Shown piece after piece: positions 1 to 7,394 of a stretch of 28,516 nt of DNA. The DNA comes from an uncultured bacterium (GTDB taxonomy: Bacteria; Patescibacteriota; Saccharimonadia; Saccharimonadales; Saccharimonadaceae). The stretch lies in contig CALAKV010000016.1 of assembly GCA_937922985.1 (NCBI GenBank), positions 1-28,516 of the forward strand, written 5' to 3'. Position 1 is the first letter of the stretch. Each line of letters starts with the position of its first letter. Made by a program: the position numbers and the translations under genes. The notes under the pieces were generated by a model that was given only the letters and a program-made list of their open reading frames with translations, was not told where the DNA came from and did not search any database.

Positions 1-2754
1 GAGTGGGTATTTCGAAAATCTTTCAATAGCATATTTTTTAATGTTATCAATATTTGGTGTATTGCCAGAATTAATTTCATCTTGAATGTAGTTAAAGCCT
101 TCATGAACGATATTTCCAAGCGTTAGAGCTGGACCATAAGCTCCGGGAAAACATAAAATTTTGTTTTCGAAAAAGGCTTGAGGGCCTTTATATTGGAGGC
201 TTGTATAGGAGTTTAAATCTGTTGGGCTTAATTTATAGTTTTTAACTCTTGGCTTCAAAAGCTCCCGCATTTCTTCATTTTTGATGGTATAAAATTCATG
301 CCAGTTTGTTTCAATTTCATCAGCTTCGAGTGATTCTCTTTGGATTTTTGAAACCTCTTGCCATTTTTCAGGTAGAATTTTTGATTTTAAAACTCCGTCT
401 TCTTCTCGCTCATCTAAAAATGACAGTGTTTTTTTAGTTTTTCCGGTTAAATCACTGTTGTGGTTTGTAAGATAAAGTTGAGTTTTGGCACGCGTCATTG
501 CTACAAACATCAAGCGTTTGCGTGTGTCTTCACCCTCATCTTCAATATTTGTAAATTTAAGGTTCGCGGGCATTGTGATATTTTCACCCCCACTACCTTT
601 TCTCGCAGAATTCCAGCTATCTTGATTGAGTGAAATTAGAAAAGTATATTCAAACTCTAAGCCTTTTGCTACGAACGGTGTCATAACTTGAACTGCATTT
701 TCGCTTGTATTATGCGGATTTGTACTCAAAATTTGAATTTCAAATTCTTCACATAATTCAACATAATTTATTAAAATATCAAGTTTATTATTTTCTTCGT
801 TCGAAAATTCTCGCAGTTTGTCTCGCAAAATGGTTAAGTTTAAAATTGTATCATAAAATTCTTCGTCAGATTTTTGCGAAATAAAATCTCGAATTGGTGA
901 TTTTAAGCCTTCGCGAATTTCCCTTGAGCCCAAAATATAATCAAAAAGCTCTTCGAAAGTCTTTTCGTATGAAAATTCAGCTAGCGTAACTAAAATTTCA
1001 CCCAAATTTCGAATTTGTTCAACTTCGCTTTTCAATATAGCTTCAATCCAAAAATCACGATTATCTTTGGCCGCCCAACTCATTTTCCAAACTTCAACTG
1101 GTGTAATTTGCCAAAAATCAAAACTCAAAACTTCAGGGAAAAGATTCGCCATTTTATCTTCATCTTTATTGCGAATTGCCAAAATTAGCTTCGAAATCTT
1201 AATTAGCTGCGAAATTATTTCATTTTTTAGAATATTTTCACGTTTCTCATAATAAATTGGTATATTTTGGTTTTTTAAATACGGCACAAAAGCTTGCAGA
1301 ATCTTGTGCTTTGGCGCGATTACGGCAATTTCTTTTGGTGCAACTCCGTTTTGAATTAAATTCGAAATTTTTTCTGCGACCCAAGAAAATTCTGCAATTT
1401 GACTTTCGAAATTTGTTCGTTCAAGCTGAATTTTTCGGTCGATGAAGTTTCCTTCCGCTGAAATATCTTTCTCAATTTTAATTGGCAAGTTTTTAGTCAA
1501 TCGTCCTGAAATCGTATTTGCAACATTTTTTGAAGCAGTTAAAATATCGCCGTGCGAGCGGTAATTTTTAGTTAAGTTGATGACTTTTGTGTTTTCGCCA
1601 AAACGATTGTAAAAATCAATCATGTTCGACTTACTTGCACCTTGAAAAGCCATAATTGCTTGGTCGTCATCGCCCACCGCCAAGACATTTGGCTTACCTT
1701 CCATAACAGGATTATTTGTGAGCAGTTCAATAATTTTCGCCTGAGAATCATTAGTGTCTTGATACTCATCTAATAGTAAATATTGATATTTTTCTTGAAG
1801 CGTGAACCGAAAATCATCGTTGTTTTCAAGTGTTTCGATAACTTCCAGAATCATATCATTAAAATCGTAAAGCCCACGATTTTTCATTTCATTATTGAAT
1901 TTTTCATAAAAATCAGCAAATTCAAGTAGTTTTTTATTTGCGTAAGTGTCGCTGATTTGAAAATTATCTTCGAAATCTTTTAAACTAAGAAAAGTATTCT
2001 TCCAATCTGTTAACGGTTTTGATTTTCCAGTTTCTTCTGCCTCAAGATAGGCTTCATTCAATTTTTCGAAATAAAAATACAGATTACTTTTAAACTTTGT
2101 ATCGTTTAAATCTTTTGAGATTGAATTTTTTAAATTATCGAGAATTGCTGAATAGAACGGCTGAACCTGTGCAAAAGTTCGCCCGTTAACGCGTAACCCT
2201 TTAATACTCTCGTTAAAAATTTCTTGCTCAGAAATATTTGCCTTCGCAACTTTTCGCAAATCATCTGGCGAAATATAAGCATTTTTCATTTCTTTTATCG
2301 TGGAGGCGATGTTCGAAATAGGGATTTTTTTGAGTTTTGAAGAACTCGTCAATTCGTTTGATATTTTTGTTATAATTTCTTTCGTGATTAATTCATCGGT
2401 AGCCTCGTTAAGATTTTTATCTGTAAAATATTCACGATAATTTTGAATAATTTCATTTGCGAAACCGTGATAAGTGAAAATGCCAACTTTAAAAGAATCC
2501 GTACCAATAAAACGCGAAAGTCGCTCGCGCATATTCGAGGCTCCAGCTTCAGTAAAGGTCATTGCAAGTATATTCTCTGGTGCTGTGTCGGTTTTTTGTA
2601 AAATATTGGCAATTCGTGTTGAAAGCAATTGAGTTTTTCCTGTCCCCGGCCCAGCAATCACCAAAACTGGCCCATCGATTGTGTCGACTGCTTCTCTCTG
2701 CTCTGCGTTTAACATTTTGTAATTTTTTTCGAAAATCTTTTGAAAGTCGTTCAT
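1..2754 (-). CDS. UvrD/PcrA-like superfamily 1 DNA helicase with C-terminal nuclease-like domain (3' end outside window)
   Basis: This frame stays open from the ATG at 2754 to base 1, giving 918 codons with the C-terminus missing. It shows the SF1A helicase motifs in order: Walker A GPGTGKT at residues 35-41, DEYQDT near 326, VGDDDQAIMAFQGA near 358, MTPFVAKGLEFEY (motif V), and LMFVAMTRAK (motif VI) near 742. A region starting near residue 840 (LSPTDLNSY, then LTLGNIVHEGF) resembles the start of the PD-(D/E)XK nuclease domain found in AddB/RecB-type proteins. The catalytic part of that domain would lie outside the window. By family the protein unwinds DNA 3' to 5' with ATP, in repair or recombination. 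A -10 element ends 6 nt before the ATG, so the AGGAGA just before the start may not act as a Shine-Dalgarno site and the mRNA may be leaderless. Helicase assignment is firm; the nuclease domain is probable. Confidence 0.93.
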   Translation of the reverse strand, partial: MNDFQKIFEKNYKMLNAEQREAVDTIDGPVLVIAGPGTGKTQLLSTRIANILQKTDTAPENILAMTFTEAGASNMRERLSRFIGTDSFKVGIFTYHGFANEIIQNYREYFTDKNLNEATDELITKEIITKISNELTSSSKLKKIPISNIASTIKEMKNAYISPDDLRKVAKANISEQEIFNESIKGLRVNGRTFAQVQPFYSAILDNLKNSISKDLNDTKFKSNLYFYFEKLNEAYLEAEETGKSKPLTDWKNTFLSLKDFEDNFQISDTYANKKLLEFADFYEKFNNEMKNRGLYDFNDMILEVIETLENNDDFRFTLQEKYQYLLLDEYQDTNDSQAKIIELLTNNPVMEGKPNVLAVGDDDQAIMAFQGASKSNMIDFYNRFGENTKVINLTKNYRSHGDILTASKNVANTISGRLTKNLPIKIEKDISAEGNFIDRKIQLERTNFESQIAEFSWVAEKISNLIQNGVAPKEIAVIAPKHKILQAFVPYLKNQNIPIYYEKRENILKNEIISQLIKISKLILAIRNKDEDKMANLFPEVLSFDFWQITPVEVWKMSWAAKDNRDFWIEAILKSEVEQIRNLGEILVTLAEFSYEKTFEELFDYILGSREIREGLKSPIRDFISQKSDEEFYDTILNLTILRDKLREFSNEENNKLDILINYVELCEEFEIQILSTNPHNTSENAVQVMTPFVAKGLEFEYTFLISLNQDSWNSARKGSGGENITMPANLKFTNIEDEGEDTRKRLMFVAMTRAKTQLYLTNHNSDLTGKTKKTLSFLDEREEDGVLKSKILPEKWQEVSKIQRESLEADEIETNWHEFYTIKNEEMRELLKPRVKNYKLSPTDLNSYTSLQYKGPQAFFENKILCFPGAYGPALTLGNIVHEGFNYIQDEINSGNTPNIDNIKKYAIERFSKYPL

Positions 2755-2760
2755 TCTCCT

Positions 2761-2789
2761 ATTTTATCATAAAAAGCGAACCTTGTTTA
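2761..2789 (-). promoter_or_regulatory. Promoter of the helicase gene, extended -10
   Basis: On the minus strand TAAAAT (2761-2766) is preceded by TGA, an extended -10. A weak -35, TAAACA, lies 17 bp upstream at 2784-2789. Only 6 nt separate the -10 from the ATG. The promoter spacer overlaps the terminator hairpin of the upstream gene. Confidence 0.6.
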
Positions 2790-2799
2790 GGGTTCGCTT
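2771..2799 (-). terminator. Rho-independent terminator of the small membrane protein gene
   Basis: A perfect 9-bp stem (AAGCGAACC / GGTTCGCTT, 2774-2782 and 2791-2799) has an 8-nt loop containing the stop codon of the gene at 2787-3038. A run of T follows on the minus strand. Confidence 0.85.
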
Positions 2800-3038
2800 T
2801 GTGATTTATGTGAATATTCTCCATTTTCGTTTGGTGAATATTTAAGGTTGAGCTTTTTCTCGAGTGATTCAATTCTATCTTGATAATTTTTTTCAATTTT
2901 TTGTTGACCATCGAAATTTTTAAGATAATCACTATAAAAAATCCCAAGAATGATACTATTTACAACCAGCCCAATAAGAAGAATAATAGTTAAAATAATA
3001 TGTAAAATTGATAAATCTCTTTTTTCGAAAAATTTCAT
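2787..3038 (-). CDS. Small single-pass membrane protein with coiled-coil-like tail, unknown function
   Basis: An 83-residue protein, not recognised. Residues about 9-35 are a strongly hydrophobic helix (LHIILTIILLIGLVV and following). They precede a charged, Lys/Glu-rich stretch (KIEKNYQDRIESLEKKLNLK) that could form a short coiled coil. I chose the ATG at 3038 because AAAGGA lies 5 nt upstream on the minus strand. An in-frame ATG at 3053 would give 88 residues but has no such site and lies very close to the -10. The gene has its own promoter and a terminator that overlaps its last codons, so it is a single-gene unit. Size and layout resemble FtsL/DivIC-type or other small bitopic proteins, but nothing specific supports that. 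Confidence 0.65.
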   Translation of the reverse strand: MKFFEKRDLSILHIILTIILLIGLVVNSIILGIFYSDYLKNFDGQQKIEKNYQDRIESLEKKLNLKYSPNENGEYSHKSQSEP

Positions 3039-3056
3039 AAATTCCTTTCTCATATC

Positions 3057-3086
3057 TTTATATTAATTAAAGCATAAGCTCAACAA
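3057..3086 (-). promoter_or_regulatory. Promoter of the small membrane protein gene
   Basis: On the minus strand, -35 TTGTTG at 3081-3086 and -10 TATAAA at 3057-3062, with an 18-bp spacer. The spacer contains GCTTATGCTTTA, which also occurs in the spacer of the promoter at 3673-3701. Confidence 0.6.
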
Positions 3087-3100
3087 AAAACAATATTTAG

Positions 3101-3127
3101 AAAATGAAAAAGCCCGCAATACGAGCT
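3101..3127 (-). terminator. Rho-independent terminator of the DUF1653 gene
   Basis: On the minus strand AGCTCG, a 5-nt loop, then CGGGCT form a 6-bp stem with one G-U pair. TTTTTCATTTT follows. The stem overlaps the stop codon at 3126-3128. Confidence 0.7.
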
Positions 3128-3641
3128 AAACTATTGGCTGAAACCTTCCGTCCATAAACATCTCTTTTGGCCGTGACCAAATTTCATTTTCGCCAATTTT
3201 GCGATAATTCACTAATTCTTCATTTTGTTCGGTATGTCGAGAAATATACAAAACCTCATATTCTCCACCTTTATAGTGCTTATACTTTCCGCCAACTTTA
3301 ATTTCTTTAAGAGGCTTGAAAGGGTTGTAACCTAAGCAATTATGAAGTATCTTCTCTATAATCTTATAGATTTCTAATTTCGAGCATTCTGTTATTTTAA
3401 AATTATTGTCATTGATTAAAAAACTAAAAGAAACTGATGGGTTTTCAGGAGAAACTCCCTTTTCAGGAATTAACAATCCCGAATAATCAAGCTCTAAATT
3501 CTTAGCCTTAAAACTATCTCGCAGAGTATAAGAAAATAAACCTTCCCAATCAATCGCTCGAATTAACAAAATAATTTGCTTATGAACAACAAGCGTCAAG
3601 TTAAGCGTTGTATCCTTTGCCGCTTCTTCTAAAGAAATCAT
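3126..3641 (-). CDS. DUF1653-domain protein with a novel N-terminal region
   Basis: A 171-residue protein starting at the ATG at 3641, which has GGAGG 7 nt upstream. A longer frame to 3701 would start upstream of the -10 element and is rejected. Residues about 115-165 match the DUF1653 pattern: VGGKYKHYKGGEYEV, then ARHTE-like ISRHTEQNEELVNYR, then IWSRPKEMF. This family is usually a stand-alone protein of 60-80 residues of unknown biochemical role. Here about 110 extra residues precede it, with predicted helices and an acidic middle, and I do not recognise them. The N-terminal part may add a partner or targeting function; this is inference. The gene has its own promoter and terminator. The TATAAT promoter sits inside the trigger-factor terminator. 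Confidence 0.8.
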   Translation of the reverse strand: MISLEEAAKDTTLNLTLVVHKQIILLIRAIDWEGLFSYTLRDSFKAKNLELDYSGLLIPEKGVSPENPSVSFSFLINDNNFKITECSKLEIYKIIEKILHNCLGYNPFKPLKEIKVGGKYKHYKGGEYEVLYISRHTEQNEELVNYRKIGENEIWSRPKEMFMDGRFQPIV

Positions 3642-3672
3642 AAAACAACCTCCAAATGTACTAACTATAACT

Positions 3673-3701
3673 ATTATAAAATAAAGCATAAGCAAAAACA
3701 A
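3673..3701 (-). promoter_or_regulatory. Promoter of the DUF1653 gene
   Basis: On the minus strand, TTGTTT (3696-3701), a 17-bp spacer containing GCTTATGCTTTA, and a consensus TATAAT (3673-3678). Transcription should begin about 24 nt before the ATG at 3641, leaving room for the GGAGG site. Confidence 0.8.
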
Positions 3702-3720
3702 GCCCTTTCGAGCCTGTTTT
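3692..3720 (-). terminator. Rho-independent terminator of trigger factor gene
   Basis: On the minus strand CAGGCT and GGCTTG pair (two G-U pairs) around a CGAAAG loop, followed by TTTTTGCTT. It overlaps the -35 region of the next promoter. Confidence 0.65.
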
Positions 3721-3736
3721 TATAAAATTTTTAAAA

Positions 3737-5017
3737 CTATGAATTAAATTTTACCAATAAATCAATTGTTTTTTCAGTTAAAATTTGGTTTGCCAAATTT
3801 CGGCGAACATCATCTGTTGAAAGCTGTTTTTGAACCTCTTTGCTGTTTCCGTATTGTTCTTTAAGTTGTGTAATTCGGGCGTCAAGCTCTTTAGTGTCTG
3901 ACTTAACTTTTTCAACTTTCGAAAGCTCTGCTAAAGCCAATCCAGATTTTACGCGCATTTCAGCTGCTTCTTTAACGTCTTTTTCGAGCCACTCTTCACG
4001 AGTTTTACCCATTCGTTCAAGATAATCTTCAAGTGAAAGCCCAGAATACATCAAATTTTGTTGCATATCCATTTCAATGCTGCGCTTTTGATCTTCAAGC
4101 AAAATTTCTGGCACGGGAACTTTCGAAACTTCTGCTAATTTTTTAACAAGTTCGTCTTTAAATTTTTCATCTGCTTCAGCTTGTTTTTGAGTTTTCAAAT
4201 CTTCTTCAATCTGTTTTTCGAATTCTTCTTTAGTTTTGAAATCGCCTAATTTTGAAAGAAATTCCTCGTTGATTTCTGGCTCAACATTTTCTCGAACTTC
4301 GTGAATTTTTACTTCAAAAACAACTTTTGCACCAGCCAAGTCTTTTGCGTGGTAATCTTTTGGAAATTCCAAATCAAGTGAAAGTTCATCGCCAGCTTTT
4401 TTGCCAATCAGACCTTCTTCAAACCCAGGAATGAAAGATTTTGAGCCAAGTTCAAGAGGAAATTTTTCAGCTTTTCCACCATCAAAAGCTACGCCATCTT
4501 TTTTGCCTAAAAAGTCAATGACGACTTCATCGCCATTTTTTGCCTCACGCTCAACTTTTTTCTTTTCGGCAAAATTCTTTAAAATTCGATCGATTGTTTC
4601 TTTAACTTCTTTTTTCGAAACTTTTACAGCCTCTTTTTTTACGCCTAATTTTTTATAGTCGCCAAGTTCAACTTTTGGCATAATTTCGGTAGTTGCGGTA
4701 AATTCTAGCTCAGTTCCAGGAATAAATTTTTTAACATCAACTTCTGGTCGATTAATTGCTTGAACTTTTTCTTTTAGAAATGCTTCAGCTACAGATTTTG
4801 AAAGCGCGTTTTCAAGCGTTTCTTGATTGAGCAAATTTGGATCAACTTGCGCAGCAACCATTTCGAGGGGCGCTTTTCCTTTTCGAAAGCCTTCAATTTT
4901 AACTTCTTTAGCGAGCTTTGTTAGCGCAACTTGTTCAGCGGCTTTCAATTCCTCAGCTCCAAGATAAATTGTAAGCTCAACTTTTACATCTGAAATATTC
5001 TTTAACTTTGTCTTCAT
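3737..5017 (-). CDS. tig: Trigger factor, ribosome-associated chaperone and peptidyl-prolyl isomerase
   Basis: A 426-residue protein, the usual length for trigger factor. The N-terminal ribosome-binding domain is present, including the tail-loop signature GFRKGKAPLEMV near residues 44-55. A FKBP-like PPIase domain (GDEVVIDFLGKKDGVAFDGG through FIPGFEEGLIGKKAGDE) covers about 160-245. The helical C-terminal domain, rich in Lys and Glu, covers about 255-426. By family it docks at the ribosome exit tunnel and shields nascent chains. A GTG at 5038 could extend the frame, but it lies upstream of the TATAAT, so the ATG at 5017 is the only start the promoter allows. That leaves a leader of about 0-3 nt. 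Single-gene unit with its own terminator. Confidence 0.97.
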   Translation of the reverse strand: MKTKLKNISDVKVELTIYLGAEELKAAEQVALTKLAKEVKIEGFRKGKAPLEMVAAQVDPNLLNQETLENALSKSVAEAFLKEKVQAINRPEVDVKKFIPGTELEFTATTEIMPKVELGDYKKLGVKKEAVKVSKKEVKETIDRILKNFAEKKKVEREAKNGDEVVIDFLGKKDGVAFDGGKAEKFPLELGSKSFIPGFEEGLIGKKAGDELSLDLEFPKDYHAKDLAGAKVVFEVKIHEVRENVEPEINEEFLSKLGDFKTKEEFEKQIEEDLKTQKQAEADEKFKDELVKKLAEVSKVPVPEILLEDQKRSIEMDMQQNLMYSGLSLEDYLERMGKTREEWLEKDVKEAAEMRVKSGLALAELSKVEKVKSDTKELDARITQLKEQYGNSKEVQKQLSTDDVRRNLANQILTEKTIDLLVKFNS

Positions 5018-5026
5018 ACCTATATA

Positions 5027-5055
5027 ATTATAACACACACTATTTTTTTATGCAA
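5027..5055 (-). promoter_or_regulatory. Trigger factor promoter
   Basis: On the minus strand, TTGCAT (5050-5055), 17 bp, then TATAAT (5027-5032) with an upstream TGT extension. The ATG lies 9 nt beyond the -10, so the transcript should be leaderless or nearly so. Confidence 0.8.
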
Positions 5056-5102
5056 AAAAGAGGGCTAATAAGCGCTCAATAGTTTATTAATATGTAGTCC
5101 TC
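5053..5102 (-). terminator. Probable terminator of the FAD oxidase / RNA methyltransferase operon
   Basis: On the minus strand GAGGACTA and TAGCCCTC form an 8-bp arm with one mismatch around a 27-nt AT-rich loop. TTTTTTG follows. The loop is large, so the call is only moderate. Confidence 0.5.
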
Positions 5103-5155
5103 ATTTATAAAAATTAAAAAGATATAAAAACAAACTATTTTTATCTAATGAATAA

Positions 5156-5731
5156 TTATTTTGCCAAATAATTTCGCCGCACGAATTCGTACATTAAAAT
5201 GCCGCTAGCCACTCCAACATTAACACTTCTCGTTGAGCCAAATTGTTCAATTGCGATCATTTCTTCGCAGGCATTGATCATTTCTTCTGAAAGACCATCA
5301 CTCTCATTTCCAAAAATCAAAATAGAGCCTTTCGAAAGCTGTGCATTGTTTAGATTCTTTGCACCTTTCTGGTTATCAATTGCGATAAGTTTAAATTTAT
5401 TATCTTTCGCCCAATCTATAAAATCTTCCACGGTTTTATGATGAAAAACATTCATATAAGCCTCGGTCTTCATTGCACCGCGCCGATTCCAATGTTTTTT
5501 GCCAATAATATGAATTTCTGCAGCATTAAAAGCATTGGCGTTTCGAGCGATTGTGCCAATATTAAAATCGTGCTGAAAGTTCTCAACAGCAACATGAAAA
5601 TCATGCCGTGAAGTTTCAAGGTCTTTTTTAATTTCTTCAACCGATACTCCCTTATATTTATCAATCACATTCCGGGTATCGTTTTGAACAGTTAAACCTT
5701 CGCCAGTTTCGAAATTTGGTTTATTTTCCAT
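5156..5731 (-). CDS. SpoU/TrmH-family RNA 2'-O-ribose methyltransferase
   Basis: A 191-residue protein with the three SPOUT trefoil-knot motifs. These are NIGTIARNANAF (residues 57-68, with the RNA-contacting Arg), LIFGNESDGLSEE (138-150), and IEQFGSTRSVNVGVASGIL (161-179, SAM-binding knot). By family it uses S-adenosylmethionine to methylate a ribose 2'-OH in tRNA or rRNA; the target cannot be told from sequence. The N-terminal 40 residues are charged and lack the long substrate-binding domain of RlmB-type enzymes. The start overlaps the upstream FAD-protein gene by 11 nt, and I see no Shine-Dalgarno site, so translation is probably coupled. A likely terminator follows. Confidence 0.93.
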   Translation of the reverse strand: MENKPNFETGEGLTVQNDTRNVIDKYKGVSVEEIKKDLETSRHDFHVAVENFQHDFNIGTIARNANAFNAAEIHIIGKKHWNRRGAMKTEAYMNVFHHKTVEDFIDWAKDNKFKLIAIDNQKGAKNLNNAQLSKGSILIFGNESDGLSEEMINACEEMIAIEQFGSTRSVNVGVASGILMYEFVRRNYLAK

Positions 5732-7319
5732 TTCGAACCGATTTCACTAATTCTTTAGTGTTTGGGCGACCTTTTACGCCAGGATTTAAAATATGCATTG
5801 GGTCGAAAATGTCTTTAATTTGCGAATATAATTCTTCAATTTCTTCACTAATATTTCTTGCAACAAAATGACCATAAATTCGCCCTTCACCCGCACCATA
5901 CGCAAATTCACCATCAACTTTTGCAAGTAAAGCACCAAGGTCGGCAATAAATTTTAGTGATTTTTGACGGTCGCTAATTTTCGAAAAGTCGAATTCAGCT
6001 AGAATTTCAAAAGTAGAGGTTAGCGCTGAACCTTGAATTGGTGCGGGAATGCTGTGTTGTAAGGCGAGTTTTTGAAGTCCTAAATAGAAAGCTTCGAAAC
6101 GCTCCATTGGTACATAAACACCTTGAATTGGGTAGATTTCTTGCTTGATTACACCGCTCCTCGCTCGCAAAATTTCACGAACGTCACGAATTGCTTCAAG
6201 TTCAGCTTTCGAACGTTCATCGTCTTCTGGAATCCAAACAGTTGCGCCTTCAAATTTCTTGGCAATTTTTTCAATTTTATATATTTTTGATGCAATTTTC
6301 TTTGCATTTTTATCTGAAATTCCAACAACCAAAACTAATTTTGTGGCTATTTTTTGTGAATTCCTATCAAGGTAAAATTGGTATTTTTTGCCAGAAGCAA
6401 CAGCAGCTTCAAACATTTTGCCATCAAATAATTCAACAATATCTGGTGTGAATTTGGCAATTTCATCGTTAAAATCACGTGCGTCGTCGCGATTCGAAAA
6501 ACTTACAACCATAAAATTGGTCTCGTTAACTATGTAATTTGTTTGGATCTTTACTTCGGTGATAATTCCTAGCGTTCCGAGCGAACCAAAAAATAACGGA
6601 ATTAAATTGAACGTTCCATCTTCACTTTTCACATTTGCAATTCCAGAATAGCCGAAGCTAGAATCGCTGTCGATTTGCTGAATTAAACTGTAATTATCTT
6701 CAATTAAAGTGTCAATTTTTCGATAAATCTCTCCTTCAAAATTAGAAAGTACGATTTTTTCACTTAATTCCTTGCGGGAAATTTTTCCAATGTTAATAAT
6801 ATCGCCATTACTTAAGATAACTTCTGCTTCGCTAACGGAATTTACTAAGTCACCATAATTAAATTTTTCGCTTGGCAAATTCATTGCAATCGCCCCACCA
6901 ACTGTGAGCCTTTCGCCAGCTGGACTTTGCGGAATTTCCATCGCTTGTGACGCAATTGCAAGATTTAATTTTTGAAAATTCGCCCCGGCTTGAACCTGAA
7001 CGGTTTTAGCTCGTAAATCAAGCTCTTTAACTTTATCAAGATGTCGTGAAATATCTAATATAATTCCTTTTCCGATTGAAGAACCATCGGTACTTCCGCC
7101 GTAGCCTCTCGCCGTAACGCCAAAAATATGACCTTTTTCAGCTAGCTGCCAAGAAAACCGCATAATTTTTTGAATATCTTCACTAAAACGCGGGTAAACT
7201 ACTAATTCTGGTTGAATTTTAAGAAAACTTCGGTCGGTCGAAAACTGCTTCAATCGAGTTTCGCGCGCCGAAACTTCGCCAATAATATGTCCATTTAGAT
7301 ATTTCGCAATTTTACTCAT
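5721..7319 (-). CDS. FAD-linked oxidase/dehydrogenase (GlcD/lactate dehydrogenase type)
   Basis: A 532-residue protein. The N-terminal half is a PCMH/VAO-type FAD-binding domain: VVYPRFSEDIQKIM, TARGYGGSTDGSSIGKG (FAD pyrophosphate loop), SPAGERLTVGGAIAMN, and FGSLGTLGIITEVKI. The C-terminal half fits the FAD-linked oxidase C-terminal domain and ends with DPMHILNPGVKG. Such enzymes oxidise 2-hydroxy acids such as glycolate, D-lactate or D-2-hydroxyglutarate. I see no cysteine-rich Fe-S segment, and the substrate is undetermined. The ATG at 7319 is preferred over an in-frame extension to 7355 because a promoter ends 7 nt before it. It heads the operon with the RNA methyltransferase gene. It is divergent from the gene at 7395, with promoters packed into about 60 bp. 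Confidence 0.88.
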   Translation of the reverse strand: MSKIAKYLNGHIIGEVSARETRLKQFSTDRSFLKIQPELVVYPRFSEDIQKIMRFSWQLAEKGHIFGVTARGYGGSTDGSSIGKGIILDISRHLDKVKELDLRAKTVQVQAGANFQKLNLAIASQAMEIPQSPAGERLTVGGAIAMNLPSEKFNYGDLVNSVSEAEVILSNGDIINIGKISRKELSEKIVLSNFEGEIYRKIDTLIEDNYSLIQQIDSDSSFGYSGIANVKSEDGTFNLIPLFFGSLGTLGIITEVKIQTNYIVNETNFMVVSFSNRDDARDFNDEIAKFTPDIVELFDGKMFEAAVASGKKYQFYLDRNSQKIATKLVLVVGISDKNAKKIASKIYKIEKIAKKFEGATVWIPEDDERSKAELEAIRDVREILRARSGVIKQEIYPIQGVYVPMERFEAFYLGLQKLALQHSIPAPIQGSALTSTFEILAEFDFSKISDRQKSLKFIADLGALLAKVDGEFAYGAGEGRIYGHFVARNISEEIEELYSQIKDIFDPMHILNPGVKGRPNTKELVKSVRNGK

Positions 7320-7326
7320 TTGTTCC

Positions 7327-7355
7327 ATTTTAGCACAAGCACAATTAAATTTCAA
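7327..7355 (-). promoter_or_regulatory. Promoter of the FAD oxidase operon
   Basis: On the minus strand, TTGAAA (7350-7355), a 17-bp spacer ending in TGC, and TAAAAT (7327-7332). Seven nucleotides separate it from the ATG, as expected for a leaderless mRNA. Confidence 0.8.
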
Positions 7356-7358
7356 CTT

Positions 7359-7387
7359 TTGATTTTTATTACGAAGAATGGTAAAAT
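7359..7387 (+). promoter_or_regulatory. Promoter of the zinc-phospholipase-like gene and rsmD
   Basis: TTGATT (7359-7364), a 17-bp spacer ending in TGG, and TAAAAT (7382-7387). The ATG at 7395 is 7 nt downstream. The two divergent -35 elements are only 3 bp apart. Confidence 0.8.
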
Positions 7388-7394
7388 AGTTTAT

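Noticed and set aside
1067..1445. Two plus-strand ORFs of 61 and 62 residues
   Set aside because: They lie fully inside the helicase gene on the opposite strand, show no family features and have no promoter or Shine-Dalgarno site.
2759..2947. Minus-strand 62-residue ORF overlapping the small membrane-protein gene
   Set aside because: It runs through the terminator hairpin and is out of frame with the better-supported gene, with no initiation site.
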